DNA of 64,000 nucleotides from Phyto melanocephala (GCA_941918925.1 OW799234.1:84518497-84582496), one strand, 5' to 3'. Shown: positions 11,251 to 22,290, numbered from the stretch's first letter. Notes: a model not told the origin generated them from the letters alone. Numbers and translations: made by a program.

Positions 11251-11381
11251 GGCCCATACCTAAAGAAGAGCGTTGAGCGTCAAGTGTTGCAATTTTGCAT
11301 GTATTTTGTTAGTGTAACAAAAACAAAACACAAGTAAAACTCCAACGCTTGACGCTCAACGCTCTTGATTAGGTATGGGGG
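11251..11381. mobile_element. 131-bp MITE with TAA target duplication
   Basis: A fold-back element: arms GGCCCATACCTAAAGAAGAG with CGTTGAGCGTCAAG on the left and the complement on the right (CTTGACGCTCAACGCTCTTG, then ATTAGGTATGGGGG). TAA flanks both sides (11248-11250 and 11382-11384). Removing it with one TAA restores the sequence seen in the uninterrupted relative at 43030-43060 (cataaaaacttaaataacttta). The 3-bp TWA duplication points to the PIF/Harbinger superfamily. Confidence 0.8.
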
Positions 11382-11492
11382 TAAATAACTTTAACGCGTT
11401 GATCGATTGTGTATCTTTTAATGGTTAAAACTGACTTAGTCCGAAATTGAGAAATGTCAATTGAAATGCAGAATAAAAACTTGACGTGTGGT

Positions 11493-12045
11493 TTACATTC
11501 GTCTGACCGTCTGTCCTTGTGTTGGTTGAAATCAACTTTTAGAAACAAATATGTATATGTTCCTCAGATCTGTGCATGGTATCAATCTCTAGGAAATATA
11601 CGGGAATAAATCGCTATTGAAATTCAGTACAATCGCCCCATAACTTTCTGCGTTATGAGCAAATAAACACGACTGCCTCTGTTTTTTCCAATATTTGTGC
11701 TACCAAAATTAAAATTTTCCAGCCATAGAATAATTTATAGGTACCTTTGCTACTATTTGTAGATACAATATGCCTCTAGAGATATTCGTGAAGAATTTTA
11801 AATAAGGCGGACTGTAATTTGTAAAGTTATACGCAAAAAATTTTTTTGTAATATATATTCCAAAAATTTACAAACGAAAATTAATTTTTTTTCAGCTTCT
11901 AGACAACCGAGAGAGTCAATATTAGCGTCATCTGAAAGGACTTGACTAGCGCACTACAAAAAAATTAAAATTCATATTGGCCGCCACTACAAAATGGCAG
12001 ACAATAAATTTATATGTATATGGTTCAAATCTGGTATTTTATATT
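11493..12045 (+). mobile_element. HINE internal fragment
   Basis: Runs from the GACCGTCTGTCC motif through GTTGGTTGAAATCAACTTTT, CCTCAGATCTGTGCATGGTA, TCGCTATTGAAATTCAGTAC, TCGCCCCATAACTTTCTG, then CAGCTTCTAGACAACCGAGA and CCGCCACTACAAAATGGC. It lacks both ends. The second half corresponds to the long HINE type at 16596-17616 rather than the short type at 4005-4724. Confidence 0.75.
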
Positions 12046-12424
12046 AACATGGAAATTTATAATTTAAAAAATAAATCCATAGAATTAAAAATAAACACAA
12101 ACTGAAATTATGCGTTTTCCCCTCGGTTTAGGTGATTTTTTTTTTATTTCAAAACTGGCAACGATTCATATTTAAGTTTACTGACTTCCAGCACAAAAAA
12201 CTGCAAAAGGGAAAATAATAAAAACGAACCAACAAAAATACCGTTTAAAGTCTCTTTCTCTCAGAGCAAAATATAAAAAAATATGTAATAAACAAACACT
12301 CATGCATATGCTTTAAATTTGTATAACCTTTGCATTACTTTCTAGTTAGCTTATAGTAAGTTGATTAAAGCTAACTTAAAGTGCATACTTTTCGTATTCG
12401 ACTACTCTGTTGCTTATAGGGTAT

Positions 12425-13730
12425 TTTCTAAGGATCCGAAAACAAAAGATATCCTTCATAACTTTAACAAAAACAAGCAGCAAACAAAGAAAGAAACAAA
12501 AAAATTTATTTCATTTTAGTACAAGTGATAATAATAATAATTATGTTTTATGCATTTATCACACACTAACTTGGTCGTAAAAAGTCGCTTACACAGACTG
12601 TCTTTGATTGCATACAGACACTACAAGTTATTTTAGCTTTTGTGAAAGAAAATTAGAAAAAATTAGATGAAAAAAAACTTTTTTCATCTAACATCTTTTG
12701 TAGACAAAATGGCACCATTTAGTCTAATGATAATCGTTAACGAATTCTTGAATATTCATTTAAGTCTTTCTATTTCTTTTTAACTCAATATCATCTTTGT
12801 GCATATTGTGTCTTGTGCTTTATTAGCAGTCGGTGGTAACAAAAAAACTTTGATATGGTTGTGTTGTTTCTCCTGTATCGCCATGTTCTTAAGAAAATAG
12901 CTACTTTTACTTAAGTGACAAAAACTGCTTTATGATGAAGAAAAAAAAGGCAACGGCTATAACCACTTTTATTTTAAAACTAGAAGAGAATACATTTGGT
13001 GGTCAAGACCGAATATTTAAATTTGCTATCATTTACATCTGATCATGTGATAACAGATGATCATAAAACATGATGATCTTTTAAAAACATAATGAATATG
13101 TGAAATGTTTAAGCTAAACATAAATTCATCTGAACATTTGAAAAGAGTAGAATAATAAATTTGGTAGCCCACAAATATATTTATTCATCGCCATATTTGT
13201 AATTAATTTTTAAGTTAAGATGATGCTCAATAGAATAAATAATCGTTTAAAGTTTTAACAAACTGAAAAAAGTACTGATCACATGTGTAATTTATAAATT
13301 TAGGTTAAATGCTCTAGTTGCCAAAAAATATACGAAACAAGAGAAAATATGACCAACAAGGCTTATTACCTTTTCTGTCAACGCCAACCGTAAATCAGGA
13401 ATGGAAAAGTTGTTAAATATGTTTAATTAAATAAAATTTGATGAAAAAGAATATTTATTTGTAAAACACGTTAGAGCAAGAAAGCAAATCTAATGCAATG
13501 ATTAACTCAAAAGAGCAAAAAAGTGACATTGGCCCTTTTAGCTCCAAGCAACAGATATAACATAATATAAGGACATAATACAGTTATACCTTTTAAAGTA
13601 TTAAAAAAAATTGGTACGAATATTTTGAAATTGAATTAAATTAAAACAAGAACAAACAAAAAACCTACTATTTATGTAAAAAAAATTAATTAAAAATGTT
13701 TTGAAACTATTAGCATTGTTGTTTCGTTGT
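12425..13730. other. Non-coding stretch
   Basis: No gene found. A short palindrome lies at about 12668-12695 (agatgaaaaaaa ctttttttcatct-like), and a tgatcatgtgataacagatgatcat cluster near 13041. Neither has coding or TE context. Confidence 0.35.
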
Positions 13731-13732
13731 TT

Positions 13733-14919
13733 CGTTGTTGACTCGATGGAAGATTGTTCCAAAATCGAGCGGCATGTACGTGAAACTGCTATTCTGACAC
13801 CAGGTATTGATGTCGAGGTAATATAATATTTCGGTTCCGTGGCGATTGGAAAAAGCGTATTTCTTCAAATATGTAATTAGAAGTTTTGGTGATGCAAAAA
13901 TACAAGCGTGCGTATTTTTAACAGACCTTCCAGGGATACTCCGTACAGATTATTAAAAGAGGAGGAAACATTATCAAACCTTCGTAATCCATACACAAAT
14001 CTTTTGATATTGTTAAATAAGACATTTACGGCCTTATTCATAACAAAAAGTTGGCATAAAGTTAGAATAAAGTTTATTCATAACACGCATGCCAAACTCT
14101 GGCTAACGATTTGCTAAACTCTTGTTAACGAGCTGCCAAGCATTTGCCGACTTGTGAAAAACAGCTGTTCTGTGTCAGAAAAATTTTATAAAGAAAAGAA
14201 TAAAAATTTTTGTGCACGAAAAATATACTGTTCGTTTATGTTTTTACTTTATTTTAAAAATTGTTAGTATGTATGGAAAAACATCAAAATGTCAAAATCA
14301 GAAATGAAATACAAAATATGGTTGCATTTTTTAGGAGTATCATGCAATTTCAGGGTTGATTTATGAAAAGTTGGCAGACGGATAAAAGTTTGTTATGAAT
14401 AAACTCTGTGTCAAAGAGTTGCCAAGCTTAATCGGCATTCTAGTTCGCAGCTCGTTGTACGTAGTGTAAAAACTGTGGCTAACTTTTTGTTTTGAATAAG
14501 GCCGTTAGTTTTCTTTTACTCACTCACAACTTGCAAATAATTCACATCCATACAACAGAGAGGGGTTCAGATACGTGTTAGCCAATAAATTTCTTACACT
14601 TAGAGGGGAGAAATATTGTGTCGACCAGAGAGCTCTCAATTTAACACATGTTTGACCAACTAGTGAGCTAACGTGATCAGTTCATGTCAGATGTTATCAC
14701 AAGATTCTTTGCTCTGTTTACAATTTCGATTTTCTCATCGTTTAAAACCATATCTTTAACAATAAAAGGAACTTGAGCTTTTTTACATATTGCAGGGCAT
14801 TTAAATTTGGTTGGACTCAAACGAGCCGAAATATGAATTTTATTTAAATCTGCATTTATATAAGAGATACCTAAAGAACTATTTTGAAAGCTTTTTAAAA
14901 CATTTTTCACAATTTTCAC
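13733..14919 (-). pseudogene. Non-LTR retrotransposon reverse-transcriptase relic, split by a MITE
   Basis: On the minus strand the 3' part of a LINE ORF2 can be followed. From 14919: SYINADLNKIHI, LSPTKFKCPAICKK, VLNDEKIEIVNRAKNL (the region after the catalytic YADD box, where PTKSK and KAKNLGI are typical). At about 14640-14515: LRALWSTQYFSPLSVRNLLA, YLNPSLLYGCELFASCE. Then a 476-bp MITE interrupts. Past it, from 14025: NVLFNNIKRFVYGLRRFDNV, GVSLEGLLKIRTLVFLHQ, and finally FHVHAARFWNNLPSS near 13733-13790. Joining the sides across one TTA gives AAACTAAATGTC (KLNV), so the frame continues over the insertion site. Jockey/CR1-like LINEs end in this way. Several stops and indels make it a relic; the 5' end is missing. 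Confidence 0.8.
14029..14504. mobile_element. 476-bp MITE with TTA target duplication
   Basis: Termini CGGCCTTATTCATAACAAAA (left) and the complement of TTTTGTTTTGAATAAGGCCG (right), with TTA at 14026-14028 and 14505-14507. It sits inside the LINE relic and its removal restores that reading frame. It has no coding capacity. The TWA duplication fits PIF/Harbinger. The shorter hairpin elements at 49323-49439 and 55821-55937 have similar tips (CCTTATTCATAA, GGCCGTATTCA). Confidence 0.85.
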
Positions 14920-14924
14920 AAATT

Positions 14925-16590
14925 AAAACTTCTAGGACAAACACTACAGGAATTTTCACTTTCTAATTTAAAAGCTTCAAAAATTTTGTTTATTCTAATT
15001 AAACCTTAAGTTTTACTTATTTATCAATAAGATATTGCAAAAAATTATTGATTTTATAATTTCTTTCACAAATGTTACCACTTTTAAAAAATTGTTTATC
15101 CAACGCATATAAAAATCAATTTAAATGTAAACAAACATTAACATTGTGCCATTAAAAATAGAACGAACAAAAACAATCAGCTGACTTCGTAACATCACCT
15201 GACGTGAATTCGCCTTGATTAAGCCGAATTCAATAAATTTTGACATTATGCTTTATCATCAGCTGGGCTGACAATTTCACCTGTATGAATTCGCCATGGG
15301 ATATACTTTTCGCAAAAATACAAAAGAAAAAGAGGACGTCACAAAATGGCATGGAAAAGAACTATAGACGTTTTGAGATACATATATTACTCTCAAAAGA
15401 ATTATTAACTTATAATAATAAATTAAATTAAAAATTCTTGTAAAAAGGCTGAGTTCAACAACTGAATATGCCAATGGAATTGAAAAACATTTATGGTTCT
15501 AAATCATCTCTTTAGTAAGTAGACTAACAGATATACCACATCAAATACCACAACGTGTAGGGTATAAGATGGATTTATTGAAAAAACAAACAGCAATTTA
15601 TTGTTGGAAAGGAGAATAAAAGCTAAAGTGAGGCCGAAATAAACAAATTCATACGATACAACAGTGTTGAGTTGTGATAGTGGCTGCGAGGGTACAAGAA
15701 AGAGAGAGAGATACTCCGAAAACTACTCATAAATACTCGATTAAAGAAAATATTATAACCGGAATATCCTGTCATCATAGCAACTTTACAGCTTATTAGA
15801 TTTATTTCAAAATCCAACTGCATTTCATAGCTGTAATCGCGAGAGAGTAAATGATTGTGCATCTACTTACTACATGCATGCATACGTTATTATTATTGTG
15901 GCATGGAGATTTTTTTTTGTGCACCTAGTCAACTAGTATGCTTTAAAGATTTTTATTAAATATTTATAATAAATAATATGCCTAAAGGCCAAATTGTAAA
16001 GGAATTTTTTTTAAGTTTCAACTAAGAGTCTATGGAAACAGTTAAAACTGTTTGCAACGGGCAACATAAAATGAAAAGTGGGGTTAATATCTAAACGGTT
16101 TTGATGTGAAAATCGGAAGTAATGCATAGTTTGCTTTATGTTTTACTCATTAAGAAAGAGATCTTGGCAAAACAAGAACTAAAAAGTTTAATCATTTGCT
16201 ATATGATGCCAACAATATTATTTTGTGATACAAAAATAAGCTTTTTTTAATGCCGTTGGAAAAAACATAAACTAAATGTATGACAGAAATAAAATCGTTA
16301 AAAATGCTTGTCAATGTCATTAAAACTTAAAATTGAATTAACATTCTCCGTATTGTTGAAAACTACGTAAAAAAACCATAACGGTTAATATAGCCAGAAT
16401 TGTAGTCAATCTTAAAGTAAAGAATTAATTATTCTTGTAATAGAGAATTATTTGAGTGTTACCAATTTGTTACTTATTAATGTCAATTATCATTCTGCGA
16501 ACTGTAACATGGAAAGGTTTTTCATCATACATTTGACTGAATTCTTCAATTCACAGTTTGTCAGAATGAGAACTAAGCCGCTAAATTTTA
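14925..16590. other. Non-coding stretch with one short repeated unit
   Basis: No gene. At 15185-15300 there are two related units ending in GTGAATTCGCCTTG and GTATGAATTCGCCATGG; the second (from TCATCAGCTGGGCT) recurs at 39027-39072. An AGAGAGAGAGA run lies near 15703. The rest is plain AT-rich sequence. Confidence 0.45.
15185..15300. repeat. Short dispersed repeat with GAATTCGCC ends
   Basis: The stretch ATTAAGCCGAATTCAATAAA, TTTTGACAT, TCATCAGCTGGGCTGACAAT, TTCACCTGTATGAATTCGCC matches 38985-39072 closely. The ends (aaGGCGAATTC-like and GAATTCGCCtt) are inverted, suggesting a mini-MITE of about 85 bp. A second partial copy lies just left (15185-15215). Confidence 0.5.
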
Positions 16591-16595
16591 AATTA

Positions 16596-17616
16596 AAACA
16601 AGTAGGAGTGCTATATTCGGCCGTGCCAAATCTGCTAATACCCTTCACCATCATGTACATATGTAGGTATAATCCCACATCGAAGCTTAAACTATATATC
16701 ATTTTATACGCCATCTTTCCTTATTATTTTCGATGCCATCCTTGATTTTAAAATTTCACGTAGTTAACTGTACTCTACTAGTCAAGCCCTTTCATTTGAT
16801 ACCCATATTGAAAAGGGTTACACAAATTTGTTCCGCCATTTTGTCTTAGACGCCATCTTGGATGTTAAATTTTTTAATAATTTACTACATTCTACTGGCC
16901 AAGCCATTTCATTTGATACCAATATTGAGGAGGTTCAAAAAGTTACATTTAAAAATACCAGATTTGACCCATATACATATTTATTGTCCGCCATTTTATA
17001 GTGGCGGCCAATATGAATTTTAATTTTTTTATGGTGCTTATATTGCGCTAGTCAAGTCTTTTCAGATGATACCAATATTGACTCCCTCGGTTGTCTAGAA
17101 GCTGAGAAAAATTGATTTTCGTTTGTAAATTTTTGGAATATATATTTTCAAAAAAATTTTTTGCCTATAACTTTACCGATTAGAACTCACTTTATCCAAA
17201 ATTTGTCACGAATATCTCTAGAGACATATCATATCTACAAATAATAGCAAAAGTACATATAAATTATTTTTTTATGGCTGAAAATTTTTAATTTTGGTGG
17301 TAAAAGTATGGAAAAAATAGGCAGTCGTGTTTTATTGCTCATATCTCAGAAAGTTATGAGGCGATTGTGCGGAATTTCAATACCGGTTCATTCCTGGATA
17401 TTTCCAAAAGATTGAAACCATACTCAGAACTGAGGAACACACGGACAGACGGTCAGACGGACAGAGGGTCAGACGGTCGGGGCTTAATCGACTCCTTTAT
17501 TCACAAGCTTTCAGAAGATATATACTTTATGGGTCGGATATTAAAATTGTAAAAATTACAAACGGAATAACAAAGCTATGTATACCCTTGTGCACCACAG
17601 CTGAAGGGTATAAAAA
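16596..17616 (-). mobile_element. HINE (DINE-1-like), complete long copy
   Basis: On the minus strand: 5' TATACCCTTCAGCTGTGGTG with CACAAGGGTATACATAGC, then CCGACCCATAAAGTATATAT, the CGTCTGACCGTCTG array, and CCTGGATATTTC-type and CTCCGCCATTTTG-type internal sequence, ending TGAAGGGTATTAGCAGATTT, GGCACGGCCGAATATAGCAC, TCCTACTTGTTTT. It is about 300 bp longer than the 4005 copy and has instead of the A-rich middle a segment with GGCGGCCAATATGAATTT and AAGGGCTTGAC words. This sequence identifies the fragments at 11493-12045 and 24417-24855. Confidence 0.85.
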
Positions 17617-17783
17617 CCAAAATATATTTTGTCAAATAGTCACGTTAATTTATTGCTTCTTTCATGATAAGCTTTTATTCCCACACTATCGAATTTAAAA
17701 TTTCTTATATGAATATGAATGTGGGGCTTAATTAATGATTAAATCCATGCTATTTTTGTACTCATCATACGAGATTAAAAAAG

Positions 17784-18060
17784 GGTGAATATAAGTTTAT
17801 CACCCCGTTTGTTATTTCTAGTATATATACATATTTTGAATGCTTTTAGTTAGAGGAATTGATTTAACTAATCCTGTTTGTCGGTGTAAATGTTGAAATC
17901 AACTTCTGGAAGCCCTTCAGTATACTTCAGACTCTTCTATAGATCACTTACGAGATTTACTTACGAGATTTTTGCTATTGAAAATCAGTTTTGTAGAAGC
18001 ATTGCGAAACGAGATATGAGCAAAAGAATTGACAATGTTTTTTTTACAAAACATTCACAC
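17784..18060 (+). mobile_element. Degenerate HINE 5' fragment
   Basis: Weak but ordered matches: GGTGAATATAAGTTTATCACC, CCGTTTGTTATTTCTA, GAGGAATTGATTTAACTAAT, GTTGAAATCAACTTCTGGAA, ATTGAAAATCAG, GAGATATGAGCAAAAG. An old copy. Confidence 0.55.
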
Positions 18061-18283
18061 AAAATCTTGATTCAATTCATTGGCGATGAAAAAACTATTT
18101 GAAAAATATCTCAATTTAAAGTTTAGATTGTCGATTTCCTAAATAAATTGGGATACAGTGGCACCATATTATTGTCAGTTGAGATCTTGAGACTGTTAGG
18201 GGTAGTAAAAAACCAAATTGGCATATAAATTACTGAGATGTAATTATTTCTACAGTATTAATTTTTACCTAATAAATAATATA

Positions 18284-19467
18284 CCCAGCTAGCATTTAGA
18301 TTATTGCTTTCTAAAAAATCACCTTGCTTTGTCTTCTTTGAGTGCTTTCGGTGATCGAAAACTGATTAGTCACTTACACGATTAAAAAACAACTCGAAAA
18401 TGATTCGGGTTAATGAAAAAAAAGTTTGATTTAAACTACAATAACAAATTGTATTGCAAGCGCAAATCGATAACCAGGCGTTTAAAATGTGAGTATTGTA
18501 TCCGTTATTTGTTATCATATTTTGCGCATCTGGAAGATTGAAAATCGATTGATCGAAACAGCAGGTGTTTGAAATATGCTTATTTTTTGCAAATTGTGAT
18601 TATTATAGATGATTAAACAAACACTGCTTGTTATGCTAATTTTTTCTTAATTTTATTGGGACAATTTTTTTTTTTAAGTAAATATTAAAAAGTTAAATTT
18701 TTGTTCATTTATAAAAGTAATATCGAGGTGTACACATCGTTTAATTGTGGATTAATTAAATTTTATTTTAACAACTATTGTTAATAAAAAATTAATTTTC
18801 ATTTAAATAAACTTTGATGTATTACTTATGTATATACATCAAATGAATATAAATTTAATATATTTTTATTTTAATGTTACCCCAGGTTTATATGGACGTG
18901 ATTTTAAAAATCGACACGATTTTGTTTATTCTACTACCACTACGCGGTTAAGGAATAGTGAACAAAATCAAGTTCTTTTTAGAAATTACATCAGCGTGAA
19001 CGTAGAATTAGGAAAACCGTCTGAAAAAACACTAGAAAAATAGTCAAATTAGATTAGCAATATGACTGATAAATGATTCGAAAACAATCATAAATGACTA
19101 TAAAAACACAAAAAAAAAAAATTAGAAAACGACTAAAAAATTACTCAAAAAAGACTTGTGAGCGATTAGAAATATGACTGATAAATGACTCGAAAAAGGC
19201 TCACAGTTTAAGTGAAACAAGACTGATAAATGACAGTAAAACGAATCGAATAAGGCTACAATAGACATAATAAAAGGGATCGAAATGACTCTAAACTGAC
19301 TAAAAAAATTAATCATAAATAAAACATCAAGAATAGTCGCGACACTTTTCTCCCGAACAAAGTATATTTTGCGATCAGAAAATGAGCTCATATTCTGCAT
19401 TTCTAATCGCGCAGAGGAGTTCAAAAAGTCTCGAATTTAATAATAATTTCAAAAATTGCTGGCTGGG
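18284..19467. mobile_element. 1184-bp TIR element with CCCAGC termini
   Basis: CCCAGCTAGCATTT at 18284 and its complement AAATTGCTGGCTGGG at the right give imperfect inverted repeats, flanked on both sides by TATA (18280-18283 and 19468-19471). The right third contains several copies of ACTGATAAATGACTCGAAAA-like words (about 19062, 19168, 19223). A 71-residue frame inside (18828-19043) is unlike any known protein and is probably chance. No transposase, so non-autonomous; the superfamily is unclear. Confidence 0.6.
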
Positions 19468-19471
19468 TATA

Positions 19472-19644
19472 AGTATATTCTAAATTTGTATACATATACA
19501 AAGTAGGCAACTTAGCTAAAATAGTAACAAATGCTAGCGGTCGCTAATATATATTTCTGGATATATACAAACTTATTAGTACAAACTGTATATATAAAAG
19601 TCGGCACAGCCGAGTATAGCGTATTTACTTTTTATTTATAAAAA
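19472..19644 (+). mobile_element. Degenerate HINE 3' fragment
   Basis: Ends in AAAAGTCGGCACAGCCGAGT followed by ATAGCGTATTTACTTTTT, a version of the HINE terminal hairpin and tail. The upstream part is too decayed to align. Confidence 0.55.
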
Positions 19645-19661
19645 TGTACAGATAACAACTA

Positions 19662-20531
19662 TCTATATATATAAAAGTGAAACTTTGTGTGTGTGTGTGT
19701 GTGTGTGTTAGCTATAAACTCTGAAACTGTAAAACCGATCGGGCTCAAACTTTGGTAAGTTGTTGTACACATACCGGGGAGTGTTTATGGATGAAAAAAA
19801 GTGGGCGGGGCCACGCCCATAAAAAATTAGTTATCAGTTTTAGCGACTTGCACTTGACCGATTTTTCTGAAACTTTACACACATATCGAGCTCTCATGAC
19901 TAAATAATTTCGTGATAAGAAAAGTGGGCGGGGCCACGCCCCTAAAAAAGTTTTAATTTTGAGGCACTTGCACTGGACCGATTTTTCTTAAACTTTGCAC
20001 ACATATTAAGCTGTCGTGGCTTTATAATTTTAAGATTAAAAAAGTGGGCGGAGCCACGCCCATAAAAAAAGGCTATAATTTTGAGGTACTTGCACCAGAC
20101 TGATTTTTCTGAAACTTTGCACACATATTGAGCTGTCATGACTAAATAATTTCGTGATTAGAAAAGTGGGCAGTGCCACGCCCATAAAAAAAGGTATCAT
20201 TTTAAGGTACTTGCACTGGACCGATTATTCTGAAACTTTGCACACATATTGAGCTGTTATGACTTTACAATTTCGTGATTAGAAAAGTGGGCAGGGCCAC
20301 GCCCATAAAAACAATTTTAATTTTGAGGTACTTGCACTGGTCCGATTCTTCTGAAACTTTGCACACATATTGAGCAGCTATGACTTTACAATTTCGTGAC
20401 TAGAAAAGTTGGCAATGACACGCCTATAAAAAAATTATAATTTTTAGGTTTTTGCACTTGATATTCAATTAAAATTCAGAATGCATTTCGATTCATTAAG
20501 GGGCGTAGCAATGCGCGCCGGGTTTGGCTAG
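19662..20531 (+). mobile_element. Non-autonomous Helitron, 870 bp
   Basis: The element starts TCTATATATATAAAAGTGAA and ends GCGCGCCGGGTTTGGCTAG, with A immediately before and T immediately after. These are the rules for canonical Helitrons: 5' TC, 3' CTAG preceded by a GC-rich segment able to form a short hairpin, insertion between A and T, no TIRs and no target duplication. After the 5' end come a (GT)n tract at about 19687-19709, CTGTAAAACCGATCGGGCTC, and a tandem array (19801-20460). There is no Rep/helicase frame, so it depends on an autonomous partner not seen here. It is structurally distinct from the DINE-1-like HINEs around it. Confidence 0.9.
19801..20460 (+). repeat. 121-bp minisatellite inside the Helitron, about 5.5 units
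   Basis: Units start at GTGGGCGGGGCCACGCCC near 19801, 19924, 20044, 20166, 20287 and a decayed one at about 20408, with spacings of 120-123 bp. Each unit then reads an A-run, TTGAGGTACTTGCACTGGAC, CGATTTTTCTGAAACTTTGC, ACACATATTGAGCTGTCATG and ACTTTATAATTTCGTGATTA. The GC-rich start of each unit is close to self-complementary (GGGCGgGGCCaCGCCC). Confidence 0.92.
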
Positions 20532-20539
20532 TATGAAAT

Positions 20540-20990
20540 AAATTTATAATCAAAAAGAAGAAACAAAATGTTGCACTGATTATCAAATTTAAAAGTTTCA
20601 TTGTCTACCTTTTCTAGACGAATTTTTTAAAGATGCTTGTCAATCAGCAAAATTGTCTACCAAACAAAGCAGCATTAATTGTTACTCCCAATGAATATCG
20701 TGCATTTCACACATAGGTACATATGTATGTATATTCATAGGTACAAATAATATACATAAATCTAACTGCGTTTTCCAACGAAATTATCAAAATTTTATTA
20801 AACTTAATTTCATGGAAAATTTAATTAGTTTTTATGTTTATAACAGTTATTGTAAAAGTATTTTAAAATTAATCACACAATATTAATGTTGCAATTTTTT
20901 ATTAATATATGTTATGAATGCTTAAAAAAAATAATACAATTAAATGTATTGAAATTCATTTCATTATAGCTGGAATCATGAGGTGTGCTA
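20540..20990. other. Non-coding AT-rich stretch
   Basis: Nothing recognised. Confidence 0.35.
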
Positions 20991-20992
20991 TC

Positions 20993-21990
20993 CAGTGATG
21001 CCAACTTTTTTGGGGCAAAAAGCACATTGCGATTAAAAAAAAAGCGTTAAGAAGCGTAATTATAAGCCCAATTAAGCATATAAAAGCACTACTGTTTTTT
21101 TTTTTAATTTAATTGAGAAACTAAACAACTAGTAAAGTCAATTTACATTGTAGTTTTATTTAAGAACTAAATATGTACATATATACATATATATATTTAG
21201 GAGTTTTAATTATAGAACATTCGTTTATTACAAGTTTACAAATGATTTAGAAATCATTATTATTTTCTTGAACAAAAAATATATCTTCCAAATCGTATGG
21301 ATCTTCATCATTTGGATTTGAGTTGGGCCATAAAACCGTTCTTAGATGATATTTTGATTTCTGATTTTTGATTATCTGCGCAGGCCTTAGATGGTAAAAT
21401 GTAGTTATTACAGCATGAATTATGGCGACGAAGTCCGTATTTAATATGTATTATCGAATTAACAGAATTCAGAGATAACCCGTTTCCGATTTTGGACTAA
21501 CATAAATTCATTGAACTAAATGTTCTTTCCACCTCGGCATTCGAGTATGGTAAACTTTAAATTCGTAATACAAAATTAGACAATTCTGAAAATGGGTTTT
21601 CTCCTATTGAATCTTTAAAATCGTTGAAGTCGTTTCAAAGGATTTGGTAAGACGTTCTAAGCCTTCTAGTGACGCATCTGCATTTCCTTCCACCAAATCT
21701 ATTAATCCAAGAAAAGTGGTGACAAATTGCCTGTTTAAAGAACTGTAATATCAAATGACTACACGCAAAAGCTTTTCAATAGATATATCGGTTCCTTCAT
21801 CCAAAATTAAACTAAAATGTGAATGCTTCATGTCATTCAATAAGACTTCGATGAAATATGGGGCAAGGACATTATTGATTATGTTAGCACATTTTGAGCA
21901 GTGCAATAAAAAATTGGAAGTTTTACTGTCGCCAAATTCAGAGTTGCAAACCTCTGACAAATGATTTACGGACAGGAATGATGAATGAAC
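20993..21990 (-). pseudogene. hAT-superfamily transposase relic (minus strand) with left terminus
   Basis: The minus strand around 21950-21760 reads FLLHCSKCANIINNVLAPYF then NDMKHSHFSLILDEGTDISI EKLLRVVI. This matches the hAT catalytic core of the KRAB-like/ZBED and zinc-finger hAT group, where (S/T)LILDE(S/G)TDIS is diagnostic and holds a catalytic Asp. Weaker traces continue left in other frames (FLGLIDLVEGNADASLEGLE). The left end at 20993 is CAGTGATGCCAACTTTTTTG, a hAT-type terminus, followed by several AAAAGCAC/AAGCG subterminal words. The N-terminal part and right terminus are missing; a HINE fragment starts at 22038. Frames are broken, so it is dead. Confidence 0.75.
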
Positions 21991-22037
21991 AGCAATATAG
22001 AGAGAAAGAGAGAGAGAGCTTGCGCCTTCTGTTTTCC

Positions 22038-22290
22038 ATTACCAATCTCTTGGAAATATCCAGGAATGAATCGCTATTGAAATTCAGCACAATCGCCCCA
22101 TAACTTTCTGAGATATGAGCAAAAAACCACGACCACCTCGTTTTTTTACACAATTACAACAACATACTTATATACATACATGCAAAAAACATGCCAAAAA
22201 AAAATACAAAAAAAAATATATTAAAAATGAAAAAAAAAAAAAAAATTAAAAAAAAAAAAATTAAAAAAAAATTTTAAAAAATTAAATTGT
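22038..22290 (+). mobile_element. HINE internal fragment (short type)
   Basis: CCAATCTCTTGGAAATATCC, GGAATGAATCGCTATTGAAA, TCGCCCCATAACTTTCTGAG, ATATGAGCAAAAAACCACGA, CCACCTCGTTTTTT and ACAACATAC repeats match 4250-4400 almost base for base, then an A-rich tail. Both ends are missing. Confidence 0.8.

Larger units (their letters stand above)
10467..11490 (-). mobile_element. Mariner-family element, rearranged, right terminus lost
   Basis: The left end AAGGGTGGTTAAATTTAAG follows a TA, and GGCCGATGTTGA comes after it; the same terminus ends the MITEs at 30211-30669 and 42608-43200. From about 11096 to 11490 the sequence matches the right half of the 42608 copy (TTTGAACGCCCATTTTCATA, AACTTTAACGCGTTG, GAGAAATGTCAAT, GTGTGGTTTACATTC) but stops before the terminal repeat, abutting a HINE fragment. 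On the minus strand 11218-11100 reads KKIIFSDEANFHLNGFV and KQNCRI, the segment around the first catalytic Asp of IS630/mariner-type transposases. The central part is replaced by retrotransposon sequence. Confidence 0.7.
10158..12422. mobile_element. Outer TIR element enclosing a nest of insertions
   Basis: ACCCTATAAGCAAC at 10158-10171 is exactly complemented by GTTGCTTATAGGGT at 12409-12422, with ATT on both outer sides (possible 3-bp target duplication). Next to each end are words rich in TTAAGCT and AGTTAACTT. A related terminus occurs at 32757-32803 (gagttgctttaagggta), so this is a repeat family. No transposase for it is visible. The interior is filled with other elements: a mariner-family element from 10467, a Ty3/gypsy leader and gag, a MITE at 11251-11381 and a HINE fragment from 11493. 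The superfamily is unknown. Confidence 0.55.

Noticed and set aside
12660..12700. Short AGATGAAAAAAA/TTTTTTTCATCT palindrome as terminator or hairpin gene
   Set aside because: Arms are short and mostly homopolymer; expected by chance in such AT-rich DNA.
19801..20460. CRISPR-like regular repeats
   Set aside because: Units of 121 bp in direct tandem with no unique spacers; it is a minisatellite within a Helitron in a eukaryotic genome.
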